Source of the DNA: UBA6115 sp050953005
Lineage (GTDB): Bacteria; Bacillota; Clostridia; Christensenellales; Aristaeellaceae
Assembly (NCBI GenBank): GCA_050953005.1
Contig: JBMNLV010000001.1
Span: forward strand, 248,001 to 312,000
DNA: 64,000 nt
Direction: 5' to 3'
The position numbers and the translations under genes are program-made. Below the pieces are notes generated by a model, which was not told where the DNA came from, did no database searches, and saw only the letters and a list, made by a program, of their open reading frames with translations. Below, one piece after another: positions 6,778-14,493 of this stretch (position 1 is its first letter; every line of letters begins with the position of its first letter).

Positions 6778-7989
6778 TTATACTTTTGCGCCCTTGATAC
6801 CGGAGACCTGACGTTTGAGCGCCTTGGAAATGATGTCGGACTGGAAGGATGTGATGTTGCGATCCTTCTCCCCGTAGGCCTTCATGGCATAATCCACCAT
6901 GCGGTCTATCAGCTTGCGGTAGCTGAGTCCTTCGCCGGTCTTTTCCCACAAATAGAAGGCCAATGAACCCGGGATGGTGTTGATCTCAGTGATATACAGC
7001 CCGTCTGACGCCCGGTCCATCATAAAATCCACCCTGACCACGCCCTTGCAATCCAGGGCGCGGAAGATGTCGCAGGCGATCTGCTGTACTTTCCGGGTAT
7101 CCTCCGGGCTGATGGGCGCAGGGATGATGCGGCTGAGCGCAGCCATGCCGGTATGCTCATCGCCGCCTTGAAGGTACTTGGTCTCAAAATCAAGCAGCTC
7201 GCCCTCGCGCACCGGCTGCTCCACCACAGAAGGTCTGACCTGTTCGCCAAAGCCCAACACCGCGCAGTTGACCTCGCGCGGATTATCCAGGCCCTGTTCC
7301 ACCAATACCCTGCGATCCAGCTCAAAGGCCAGCTGCAGGGCGCTCATCAGCTGCTCCCGGTTTCCGGCGCGGCTGACGCCAATGGAGGAGCCCAGGTTAG
7401 CGGGCTTGACATAAACCGGATAGGGCAGCCGCGCTTCCACCTGCAGGCAAGCAGCGCCCGGATCCATTTCAAAAGCTCCGCGCGTCAGGGAGGTATCCGG
7501 CAACACGGGAAAACCGCAACCGGCAAACAGGCGCTTCATCATGACCTTGTCCATGCCCGCGGCGCTGCCGGGAATGCCGGTGGAGGCATAGGGCAGATCC
7601 ATCAGCTCCAGCATGCCCTGGATGCTTCCATCCTCCCCATGCAGGCCATGGAAAACCGGGATAACGCAATCCAGCCGCGCGGCTACATAGCGGCGTTCGC
7701 CCAGAAAAGGCTTGGCGCGCTCAAAGGCTATCAGGGCGCCGGAGCGCGCAGTCAAATCCGGAAAGACACGGGTAAGGCCGCTTTTGCGCGGGTCAAAGCG
7801 CTCATAGGTTTCCAGCTTCCACAGCGCCCCGCCGATGAACCATTCCCCGCGCTTGGTGATATACACCAAGATAACGTTATATTTGAAGGGGTTGGCCATG
7901 GCCGCCAGCTGAAGCGCCGAGATGATGGACACCTCATGCTCACAGCTTCTGCTGCCAAAGAGGATGCCTAACTGAATCTTTCCTGACAT
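6778..7989 (-). CDS. D-alanine--D-alanine ligase-like ATP-grasp enzyme (divergent)
   Basis: The 403-residue ATP-grasp protein opens with GILFGSRSCEHEVSI, the Ddl phosphate-binding motif. It contains HGLHGEDGSIQGMLE, YVKPANLGSSIGVS and VRVDFMMD. The usual Ddl ending ExNTxPG followed by Phe-Thr is replaced by INTIPGSLAFYLWE, so the omega-loop side of the active site is not the canonical D-Ala-D-Ala type. It is longer than most Ddl proteins (300-370), with a basic C-terminal tail. GAGGAGG lies 8 bases before ATG at 7989. It follows the MurF-like gene by 13 bases. A dipeptide or depsipeptide ligase role is likely; the exact product is open. Confidence 0.85.
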   Translation of the reverse strand: MSGKIQLGILFGSRSCEHEVSIISALQLAAMANPFKYNVILVYITKRGEWFIGGALWKLETYERFDPRKSGLTRVFPDLTARSGALIAFERAKPFLGERRYVAARLDCVIPVFHGLHGEDGSIQGMLELMDLPYASTGIPGSAAGMDKVMMKRLFAGCGFPVLPDTSLTRGAFEMDPGAACLQVEARLPYPVYVKPANLGSSIGVSRAGNREQLMSALQLAFELDRRVLVEQGLDNPREVNCAVLGFGEQVRPSVVEQPVREGELLDFETKYLQGGDEHTGMAALSRIIPAPISPEDTRKVQQIACDIFRALDCKGVVRVDFMMDRASDGLYITEINTIPGSLAFYLWEKTGEGLSYRKLIDRMVDYAMKAYGEKDRNITSFQSDIISKALKRQVSGIKGAKV

Positions 7990-8002
7990 ACTCATTCCCT
8001 CC

Positions 8003-9616
8003 TCAAGCGTAATGATCCGGCAGGTCATTTTCGTAGAGCAGCACATCCCCGGGGCCAAAGGTCTCCAGGATATAGCGGTTGGCCTCATTCAGGCTGGCAA
8101 ACACAAGGATGTTTTCCGGCGGCATGCCGCTTCCCAGCAAGCCCTCCTTGATGGGCCGGGTGCGTTTTTCGCCGATGAGCAGCGCCGTGTGCGCGACAGC
8201 GGCAATGTCGCTGCCCAGACGGCGGTTGGAGGACGCCTCCTGCCTGCCCAGCTCGATAAAGCCCGGCGTTACCACCACCAGCCGCCCCGGCTGCGCAGCC
8301 AATACCTCCAGCGCCTTGCGGCTGGAGTCCGGGTTGGAGTTGAAACCGTTGTTGATCACCTTGTAGCCGCGCGGATGGACGCTCATTTGCAGACGGGAAG
8401 CCATGGGATGGACTTCTTCCAGCGCCAGGGCGATTTTACGCGGGCTGATGCCCAGATGCCTGGCCATGGCGGCTGCCATAAGGATATTGCGCACATTGTG
8501 CTCACCGGATAAGGTGGTGCTCACCGCCTGGCGGCTGCCGTCCGGAAAGCACAGGACAAAACTGCTGCCCTCGGCGGAATATTCCACCTCCTCAGCCCAG
8601 GCGCCGCTGCCCGCGCTGCCCACCAGGCATTTGGATAGATGGGTTGTCTGACAGAAGCACTCGCTGACCAGCTTGCCGTCATCGTTGAACACCGCATAGC
8701 CGTCTCCGGGCAGGGCGCGGATCAGGTCATACTTGGTTTCCCGTACACGTTTCAGGCTGCCCATGGTTTCCAGGTGCTGGGGCCCGATGGCCGTCAGGAT
8801 GCCGGCCCGGGGATGAATCATCCTGCACAGCACACGGATGTCCTGCGGATGCCGCGCACCCATTTCGGCGATAAAGAAGCGGTGCTGATGGCCCAGTTCC
8901 TCACGGATGCAGCGGGCCAGGCCCAGGGGCGTATTGAAGCTTGCGGGGCTTGCCAGCGTAGGATAACGCTGGGACAGCATGGCGGCTAGGATGTTCTTGA
9001 CCGAGGTCTTGCCATAGCTGCCGGTAATCGCAATCACGTCAAGGCCGGTTTTGCGATAGCCCTCAAGAATGCGCCTGGCGTCCTCGCGGTAGATCAGTTG
9101 AACTGCCTTTTCGACCGGATAAGCCAGGAACAAACCCATTAGCAGGAGGACAGGGGTCAAGACAGGCAACAGGGCGCCAAAGCCCAGTGACCAGCCGGCG
9201 CGATACATCGGCCAGCAAATCAGGCAGGCGACCAGCGCCGTGGCCAGGTAAAGCCGCTTGATCCGCGCTGTCATCACCAGCTTGACCTTGACCGTTTTCT
9301 CATGGTAGGCGATCCGCCCAATGACCCAACCTGCGACAAGCAACAGGCAGGCGAGCAGCAAAGCCGCCATCAGGCTTATAAAGGGCGGGGCGTACATGGC
9401 CAGAGTGCCAAAGAGCATCAGCACAACGGCAACGGCACTCAGGACCAGGCCCGGCCAGGCGCTCTTTTTCGGCAGGCGGCACACCGCGCGGACATAGCCC
9501 CCGGCCTGGTAGCTGCTCAGCTGCGCAAACTGCATCAGCTGCCGGGCAGCCAGAAGCATGGCGATGATGGGGCTGATCCACAACAAAAGCCACGCCAGCC
9601 TGCTCAACACGTTCAT
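8003..9616 (-). CDS. membrane-anchored MurF-like Mur ligase
   Basis: The protein has 537 residues. The first 170 contain about five hydrophobic segments. The rest is a Mur ligase: P-loop ITGSYGKTSVKN near 198, FNTPLGLA, EMGARHPQDI (carbamylated-lysine/Mg region), FNDDG, and SGEHNVRNILMAA. The C-terminal substrate motif is NGFNSNPDS with TPGFIELG, not the DAYNANP and LGDMLELG of classical MurF, so this belongs to a divergent branch. MurF joins D-Ala-D-Ala to the UDP-MurNAc-tripeptide. Here the membrane anchor suggests a lipid-linked or membrane-side substrate. ATG overlaps the hydrolase stop as ATGA. Confidence 0.85.
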   Translation of the reverse strand: MNVLSRLAWLLLWISPIIAMLLAARQLMQFAQLSSYQAGGYVRAVCRLPKKSAWPGLVLSAVAVVLMLFGTLAMYAPPFISLMAALLLACLLLVAGWVIGRIAYHEKTVKVKLVMTARIKRLYLATALVACLICWPMYRAGWSLGFGALLPVLTPVLLLMGLFLAYPVEKAVQLIYREDARRILEGYRKTGLDVIAITGSYGKTSVKNILAAMLSQRYPTLASPASFNTPLGLARCIREELGHQHRFFIAEMGARHPQDIRVLCRMIHPRAGILTAIGPQHLETMGSLKRVRETKYDLIRALPGDGYAVFNDDGKLVSECFCQTTHLSKCLVGSAGSGAWAEEVEYSAEGSSFVLCFPDGSRQAVSTTLSGEHNVRNILMAAAMARHLGISPRKIALALEEVHPMASRLQMSVHPRGYKVINNGFNSNPDSSRKALEVLAAQPGRLVVVTPGFIELGRQEASSNRRLGSDIAAVAHTALLIGEKRTRPIKEGLLGSGMPPENILVFASLNEANRYILETFGPGDVLLYENDLPDHYA

Positions 9617-10410
9617 TGATCCCCCACCTCCTCGAGGAAGGCATCCACAGCCGTCGCAAAACGCGCGGTCTGGTGTTTGTATGCAAAATGGTCATCCGCC
9701 TGGTACACCAGCAGTTGGGCGTCCGGCATCTCCTGCGCCATAACCTGGCCCATCCACAATGGCGTTGCGGTATCCTTCTCCCCCCACACCAGCAGAGTTT
9801 TGTGGGTGATTCCTGGCAGTAGGGGGCGCAGGTCACATGCTACAACGCGGCTGAAGCTGGCGCGCAAGCCCTCGGGTGTTGCCAGGTAATCCGCCGAGGA
9901 AAAGGCATCGCGCAGGGCCGACTGCCAGCAGCCTGAGCGCTCTTTCAGGCTCGGCACCCGCCCGGCCAAGCGGATCAATGCCCTGCCGGTTTGATAAAGG
10001 CACTTGCGGGCCATGCCCTGCAGCGTCTTCTTGGGGCGCAGCCCGGCTCCGCCGGTGATGACCAGCTTGCCCACGCGGTCGGGGTGGTTGGCAGCCAGCC
10101 ACAGCGCGATTCGCCCGCCAAAGGAGTGGGCAACGATGTGCGGCCTGTGCAGCCCCAATTGATCCATCGCGCGCAAGGTCCATCCGGCGTAGTCCGGGAC
10201 ACCCCATGCGCCTTGCTGGGCAGGCGTATCGCCATGCCCGGGAAACTCCAGCATGGTCACCTCGTAGCGCCGCTTGAGCGCGTGTCCCAGAGGCAGCAGA
10301 TGCTGTTCAAGCGACACCGCGCCAGGGCCCCAGCCATGCAGCAGCAACACCTGCGCGCCTTCGCCCAGCTGCTCAACGCGGGCGTTAATCCCGTCAACCT
10401 GCAAAACCAT
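9613..10410 (-). CDS. alpha/beta hydrolase
   Basis: The 265-residue protein has LLLHGWGPG (oxyanion region), nucleophile elbow AHSFGG, an acid at VWGEKDTATP and catalytic His in DDHFAY. It resembles small cytosolic esterases/amidases and has no signal peptide. It overlaps the acetyltransferase by 17 bases upstream and murF-like by 4 bases downstream (ATGA), so it is strictly co-translated with wall-precursor ligases. I infer a role in processing a wall intermediate or an activated amino acid. The substrate is unknown. Confidence 0.85.
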   Translation of the reverse strand: MVLQVDGINARVEQLGEGAQVLLLHGWGPGAVSLEQHLLPLGHALKRRYEVTMLEFPGHGDTPAQQGAWGVPDYAGWTLRAMDQLGLHRPHIVAHSFGGRIALWLAANHPDRVGKLVITGGAGLRPKKTLQGMARKCLYQTGRALIRLAGRVPSLKERSGCWQSALRDAFSSADYLATPEGLRASFSRVVACDLRPLLPGITHKTLLVWGEKDTATPLWMGQVMAQEMPDAQLLVYQADDHFAYKHQTARFATAVDAFLEEVGDQ

Positions 10411-10891
10411 GGCGCCTGACCCTTTCCTTGCTCAGCTCCTCCACCAGGAGGACATAGCGGCATTTGGCCGGGGAATTCATGCACAGCGCGCGGTAGCGCC
10501 GCGGCACAGAAACTATGTTTTCCAAAATGCAGCCCAAATTTTCACATGTCTTGCGGGAGGGCAGGTTGTCCGTATCCGTGGTGATTGTCAGGCTGCGAAG
10601 GCCCTCATGCACGATCAGCGGAGCCAGCGCGCGGACAGCGCGCGCCGCAAGCCCCTGGCCGCGGAAAGGCTCCTCCACCCGATAGCCGATATGCCCCAGA
10701 TAAAAGATTTCCGGGCTTTCCCCCAGGCGCAGGCTGATATATCCGGCGTACGGCACCCCCAAGGGACAAATGTCATAGATAATGTTTTCCCGGATCCCCT
10801 GCCGCCTGTCACGGGTGGTGCGTTCGCGCAAGCGCAGCTCCAGGCCCTCCCCGGTCAGCAGCGCATACGGATGAAACAATCGTCGAAACAA
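10394..10891 (-). CDS. GNAT family N-acetyltransferase
   Basis: The product is 165 residues if read from TTG at 10891. Acetyl-CoA site motif A is visible as EEPFRGQGLAARAV, and motif B as DTDNLPSRKTCENLGC. The frame is open much further upstream (to 10999). That part, however, contains the terminator of the preceding gene and a good promoter (-10 at 10924-10919). AGGGAGG lies 5 bases before the TTG, so TTG is chosen. The acceptor substrate is unknown. It is the first gene of the hydrolase-murF-ddl-gdhA operon. Confidence 0.8.
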   Translation of the reverse strand: MFRRLFHPYALLTGEGLELRLRERTTRDRRQGIRENIIYDICPLGVPYAGYISLRLGESPEIFYLGHIGYRVEEPFRGQGLAARAVRALAPLIVHEGLRSLTITTDTDNLPSRKTCENLGCILENIVSVPRRYRALCMNSPAKCRYVLLVEELSKERVRRHGFAG

Positions 10892-10918
10892 GCTTTCCTC
10901 CCTGAATTCGGATGCCTT

Positions 10919-10947
10919 ACTATACCACAGCCCGGATGCGCGCTCAA
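10919..10947 (-). promoter_or_regulatory. sigma-A promoter of the acetyltransferase-murF-ddl-gdhA operon
   Basis: On the minus strand TTGAGC and TATAGT have a 17-base spacer. The box lies about 20 bases before the AGGGAGG ribosome site of the acetyltransferase. It supports the short TTG start at 10891. Confidence 0.75.
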
Positions 10948-10957
10948 TTGAAGACAT

Positions 10958-10983
10958 AGAAAAGCCAGACCTGTCGGCCTGGC
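10958..10983 (-). terminator. terminator of the SIMPL-protein gene
   Basis: On the minus strand an 8-bp stem (GCCAGGCC/GGTCTGGC, one G-T pair) with a 4-base loop is followed by TTTT. It closes the sigma-factor operon 42 bases after its last stop. Confidence 0.75.
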
Positions 10984-11025
10984 ACAGCGCTTGGATCAAG
11001 GAACCGGAGACTGTTAATATGAGAT

Positions 11026-11754
11026 TTACTCAAGCGTGAAGCTCAGCGTAACAAAGGCGGTCACGGACACGTCGCCTGAAAGGATGGTGGTGCCTTTGGC
11101 CTCAGCCACAGAAAAATCCGCCCGGTTTTGGATGCCATAGGATTCGCTGGCATAATCGCTGGACTCGATGCGGACCAGCTCGCTCAGCTGCCTGCCGCCG
11201 GCCCGGGCCAGCACCTCCGCCTTGGCGCGGGCATCCTCCACCGCGCGGGCGAGCGCCTTGTGGTAGGCTTCCTTTGACAGGGAGGACTGGAACATCAGGT
11301 TGTAAATGTTGTTGGCGCCCGCTGCGGCAGCCGTGTCAAGGGCGGCGGAGACCTTGCCGATGTCGCGCAGGGTAACGAAGATCATGTTGTTGACCACGTA
11401 CACGCCCTTGGCGTCATATTCCGGCATACCGTAGGTGTTGGGATCCATCTCAAAATATACATTGTATTGGCTGGTGCGGATATCCTCATCCGGAATACCC
11501 ATTTTGCGCATTTCATCAAGAACCTTTTCCATGATGGCCGCGTTTTGCTGATGGGCTGCGGCAACTGTCTCGCCCCTGGTGGTAGCGCCTACTTCAATGG
11601 TAGCCATGTCCGCCTTGGTGGAAACCGTGGCAGTGCCGGTGACGACCAGCAACCTGTCTGCCCCCGCGGAGAGTGCGCTCTCCGCCAGCGCCGGCAGCGC
11701 TGTCACAGACAGGAGCAGTATCAGGGTCAGAAGCGGAAGCGGGGTTTTTCTCAT
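11026..11754 (-). CDS. secreted SIMPL domain (DUF541) protein
   Basis: The 242-residue protein has a clear signal peptide (basic start, hydrophobic stretch, cleavage near LPALAES). The SIMPL/DUF541 core follows: LVVTGTATVSTKADMATIEVGATT, then VLDEMRKMGIPDEDIRTSQYNVYFE, NNMIFVTLRDIGKVSAALD, and AVEDARAKAEVLARAGGRQL near 180. These motifs are listed in part. Relatives (YggE, BP26) are periplasmic or surface proteins linked to oxidative or envelope stress; their biochemistry is unclear. It overlaps the anti-sigma stop as ATGA, so it is a coupled output gene of the sigma operon. Confidence 0.88.
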   Translation of the reverse strand: MRKTPLPLLTLILLLSVTALPALAESALSAGADRLLVVTGTATVSTKADMATIEVGATTRGETVAAAHQQNAAIMEKVLDEMRKMGIPDEDIRTSQYNVYFEMDPNTYGMPEYDAKGVYVVNNMIFVTLRDIGKVSAALDTAAAAGANNIYNLMFQSSLSKEAYHKALARAVEDARAKAEVLARAGGRQLSELVRIESSDYASESYGIQNRADFSVAEAKGTTILSGDVSVTAFVTLSFTLE

Positions 11755-12908
11755 TGCTTTTTTCTCCTTTTTATCACGATTCGAATCAACAGGACAATCA
11801 CTGCAAGAACAATAAGGTAGGGCAAGGCGACAGCCAGGAAGACAATCAGGTCGCCCATAAGCAGTTTGAAACCTTCAAGGGCGGCGCGCATGCCGCCGGC
11901 GATGCGCTCAGACAGCGTCTCCTCCTGGTTTTGCGCGGTTTCAGAGGGTGACAGCTCATTCAAGGTAAGGTCCAGGGTGGCATCCCGGACACGGCTGTCC
12001 ATGCCCTGCAGGCTGCCGGTCAACTGGTCAATGATCAGCTGGGTATCGGTGATGGCGGATTCAATAGCGATCAGATCCTCCACTGACTGGGCTTTAGCCA
12101 GCAAGTCCTGCAGGCGCTCCATCTTGAGCCGTTGCGTGTTCAGGCGGCTGGCGGTGTCATAATAGCGCTCGGATACATCATCTGCCGATTCATTGAAGGA
12201 CACCAGCCGCCCCACTCCCTTGAAGGAAGCGATGGCCTGGTCAAATTGACCGGCGGGAATCCGCAGCGAGAGGTATACGGACCGCAGGCTGCCCTGGCTG
12301 TTATACAGGCTGGTGTTCTGGACACGCCCGCCCAGGCTGGCTACCCTGGCCAGAATGGCTTCATAATCCGCGTCAAACTGCCGGGTAGACAGTTCCATCC
12401 TGGCGGTACGGATGATTTTCAGCTCTTTGTCCTCGCCCATGCCGCACACGCTCATCTCAGCTTCAGCCGCGACATCTTCGGCGTAGGGCGCTGCCGCGGG
12501 GATTTCCAGGCTTTTCATGTCCAGGCCGGCGCCCTTGCTCCGGCTGGCCGGGCTGTCGTAGCCTGCATAAACGGCGGAAGAATCCGCCTGGCGGCGCTCC
12601 CGGCCCGCCAGCCAGATACCACCCACCAGCACCAGCAGTGATGCTGCGAGCGCAATGAACTTTGTTAACCGGGGAAATTGTTTCACATAGGTTTCCTCCT
12701 TCACGATGATGCCCTGCCGCCAGGCCGCACGGAAGGCTTCGGGAAGCGTTTCCTCCTCATCCAACCCGCGCAGGTCGTCCAGCACCCGGATCTTGAATCG
12801 GCATATTTCGCAGGATGCCAGGTGCGCGTCGATCGCCGCGCGCTGCTCCTGTGTAAGCCGGTCTTCCCGGAGGCTGTCAAGGAGGATCTCAATATCTTTA
12901 CAGGTCAT
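11751..12908 (-). CDS. zinc-finger anti-sigma factor fused to DUF4349
   Basis: The 385-residue protein has an N-terminal zf-HC2/anti-sigma zinc finger (HLASCEICRFK, an H-x3-C-x2-C set near residue 35). A transmembrane segment FIALAASLLVLVGGIWLAG lies near 90. An extracellular DUF4349 domain follows (IRTARMELSTRQFDADYEAI onward, then a coiled coil with ISYYDT-like RYYDTASRLN), and a final membrane segment plus a basic tail ends it. The zinc finger binds and blocks the partner sigma factor in the cytoplasm. The outer DUF4349 part presumably senses an envelope signal. AGGAGG precedes ATG at 12908, which lies inside the end of the sigma gene (11-base overlap). Confidence 0.88.
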   Translation of the reverse strand: MTCKDIEILLDSLREDRLTQEQRAAIDAHLASCEICRFKIRVLDDLRGLDEEETLPEAFRAAWRQGIIVKEETYVKQFPRLTKFIALAASLLVLVGGIWLAGRERRQADSSAVYAGYDSPASRSKGAGLDMKSLEIPAAAPYAEDVAAEAEMSVCGMGEDKELKIIRTARMELSTRQFDADYEAILARVASLGGRVQNTSLYNSQGSLRSVYLSLRIPAGQFDQAIASFKGVGRLVSFNESADDVSERYYDTASRLNTQRLKMERLQDLLAKAQSVEDLIAIESAITDTQLIIDQLTGSLQGMDSRVRDATLDLTLNELSPSETAQNQEETLSERIAGGMRAALEGFKLLMGDLIVFLAVALPYLIVLAVIVLLIRIVIKRRKKQ

Positions 12909-13476
12909 TTCGGCTCCTCCTTTCATCATTGTGACGCTCCTCATCCGCAAACAGTTCCCTTTGATTTGATAATTCCCGGTACAGCGCTTTGCGCGCCCGG
13001 CTGGCCCGGCTTTTGACCGTGCCCTCCGGAACTTCCAACACCCTGGCCGCCTCGCGGCAGGTCAGGCCCTGCAAGTCCAAAAGCACCACAACCGCCCGGA
13101 AATCCGCCGGCAAGGTATTCAAAGCGGCTGCCAGCGCGGCCTGGCGTTCCTTTTGTTCCAATTTCAGGTAAGTTTCTGCCACCTCGCCGGTGGGCTCATA
13201 GCCTTCCTCTTGCAGCGCATCCAAAGAAACATAGTCTTTGCGCCGGCGCAGCGCGTCCAGACAGGTGCGCATCACCAGAGTGTACATCCAGGTGGAAAAC
13301 CGTGCCTCGCCGCGGAACGTGGAAAAAGCGCCATAAGCCTTCAACAGGGCCTCCTGGGCACAGTCCTCGGCATCCTCACGGTTGCCCATCATGCGCATGC
13401 AGGTAAAATAAACCTTCTTTTCCAGCGGCGCGACCAGTTCCATGAATCGTTGCGCCCCGGATTGCTTCAGGGACAA
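12898..13476 (-). CDS. ECF-type RNA polymerase sigma factor
   Basis: The 192-residue protein has region 2 (DAEDCAQEALLKAYGAF, FSTWMYTLVMRTCLDALRRRK) and region 4 (LPADFRAVVVLLDLQGLTCREAARVLEVPEGTVKSRASRARKAL, in parts). The spacing is typical of ECF sigma factors paired with zinc anti-sigmas. TTG at 13476 lies 8 bases after AGGAGG. A GTG at 13485 is in frame but overlaps the ribosome site. The leader contains a long hairpin that would mask this site. The operon order is MMPL, YhgE-like, sigma, anti-sigma, SIMPL. Confidence 0.9.
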   Translation of the reverse strand: MSLKQSGAQRFMELVAPLEKKVYFTCMRMMGNREDAEDCAQEALLKAYGAFSTFRGEARFSTWMYTLVMRTCLDALRRRKDYVSLDALQEEGYEPTGEVAETYLKLEQKERQAALAAALNTLPADFRAVVVLLDLQGLTCREAARVLEVPEGTVKSRASRARKALYRELSNQRELFADEERHNDERRSRNDL

Positions 13477-13483
13477 GAAAATC

Positions 13484-13531
13484 ACCTCCTCAAGCGCTGG
13501 GGGAGTATATCCATCAAACGCTTGAGGAGGT
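13484..13531 (-). promoter_or_regulatory. 13-bp perfect inverted repeat masking the sigma-factor ribosome site
   Basis: Arms ACCTCCTCAAGCG (13484-13496) and CGCTTGAGGAGGT (13519-13531) are perfectly complementary, with 22 bases between them. In the minus-strand mRNA the second arm contains the AGGAGG of the sigma gene, and the first arm contains CCTCCT that pairs with it. This could be a translational switch or an operator. A TATACT -10-like box lies in the loop. Confidence 0.8.
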
Positions 13532-13563
13532 ATGTTTCTTGCACGCGCGGAACGCGGCGGATA

Positions 13564-14464
13564 TTAATTGCCAAACAGCTTCAGGATGCGCTCCCAGAGG
13601 CTCTGGCTTTCCGGCTCCGGCACCGGCTTCGCGGGCGCCTCAGGCGCCGGAATCCCCTGCGCCATCATGACAAACTGGACAGTGCGCACGCTGTTTTTCC
13701 TGTTGGTAAAGGAGTCAGGCACGCGTCCCTGCATGCTGCGGATGAAGTTGCCCATCAGCCCGCTCACAGCGCTCTCCAGCGGAGAACCGGCCATCACCCG
13801 GGCGGCAGCCTCCTGGTACATTTGCTCATCCATGCCCATGCGCACACCGGCCACCTGGATGCCGGGCATGGAAAAGTCCTGAATGTCGGCAGAAAAGGTA
13901 TAGTCCGCGTTCTGGCCGGGCAAAACCACATAAGCCAGGGTCCGATTGCCGCCGGCCAAAGCATAGGTGGCCTTGTCCGCGCGGATGTTGGCCGCCTTGT
14001 CACCGTCCAGGGTGACAGTCACCTGCAGGGAGATGCCATTCGCGAAGGTACGCATCGCTTCATTGACCAGGACAGTCAAGCGCACCTCAAGATGGCCGGC
14101 GGCGCCGCTGAGCGCTTCGGGCGCCACGGGATTGCCATCCAGGGAGTAGGTTATCCCAATCGTCCAGGGCAGTTCTTTGCCCTCCAGATCGCCTTGGTAG
14201 GAAAACCGTCCCGCTTGCATAACAAAGCTGACTTCGCCGTTTTCATAAACAAAATTCTCAGCGTCGCCCAGCGGGAAAGCCTTGGTATAGTCCCCCAGGT
14301 CAGTCACCGTCTCCTGCGCGTCCGCCTCAAAGGCGTTGATGACATATAATCCCTTTACCTGACCGTCCGCAGCCAGGCTGGCATAAACAACTTCATCCTT
14401 TATGAGCTCAGCCTGCGCGGCCAGACATGTCAACAGCATAATCAAAGCGCATGCAAGCGCTGAT
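13564..14464 (-). pseudogene. YhgE/Pip-like secreted domain protein, signal peptide split by IS insertion
   Basis: The remaining frame encodes about 290 residues beginning KDEVVYASLAADGQVKGLYVINAF. This resembles the extracellular N-terminal domain of YhgE/Pip-type membrane proteins, and a Pro-rich tail follows. If the IS and one 5-base target copy are removed, the frame continues to an ATG at 16114. The joined start reads M-I-R-K-L-S-A-L-A-C-A-L-I-M-L-L-T, a normal signal peptide whose ATG overlaps the MMPL stop as ATGA. The insertion removed the first five codons and the coupling. An internal TTG/ATG (14445/14439) could still start a shortened protein with a weak signal. Confidence 0.75.
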
Positions 14465-14469
14465 AGTTT

Positions 14470-14487
14470 AGTGTCTCCTGAATAACC
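14470..14487. repeat. left terminal inverted repeat of the IS
   Basis: AGTGTCTCCTGAATAACC matches the right end read on the other strand at 15 of 18 positions. Confidence 0.8.
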
Positions 14488-14493
14488 AACAAT

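Noticed and set aside
13153..14349. 398-residue open frame opposite the sigma factor and YhgE-like gene
   Set aside because: It is antisense to two recognisable genes and shows no domain pattern.
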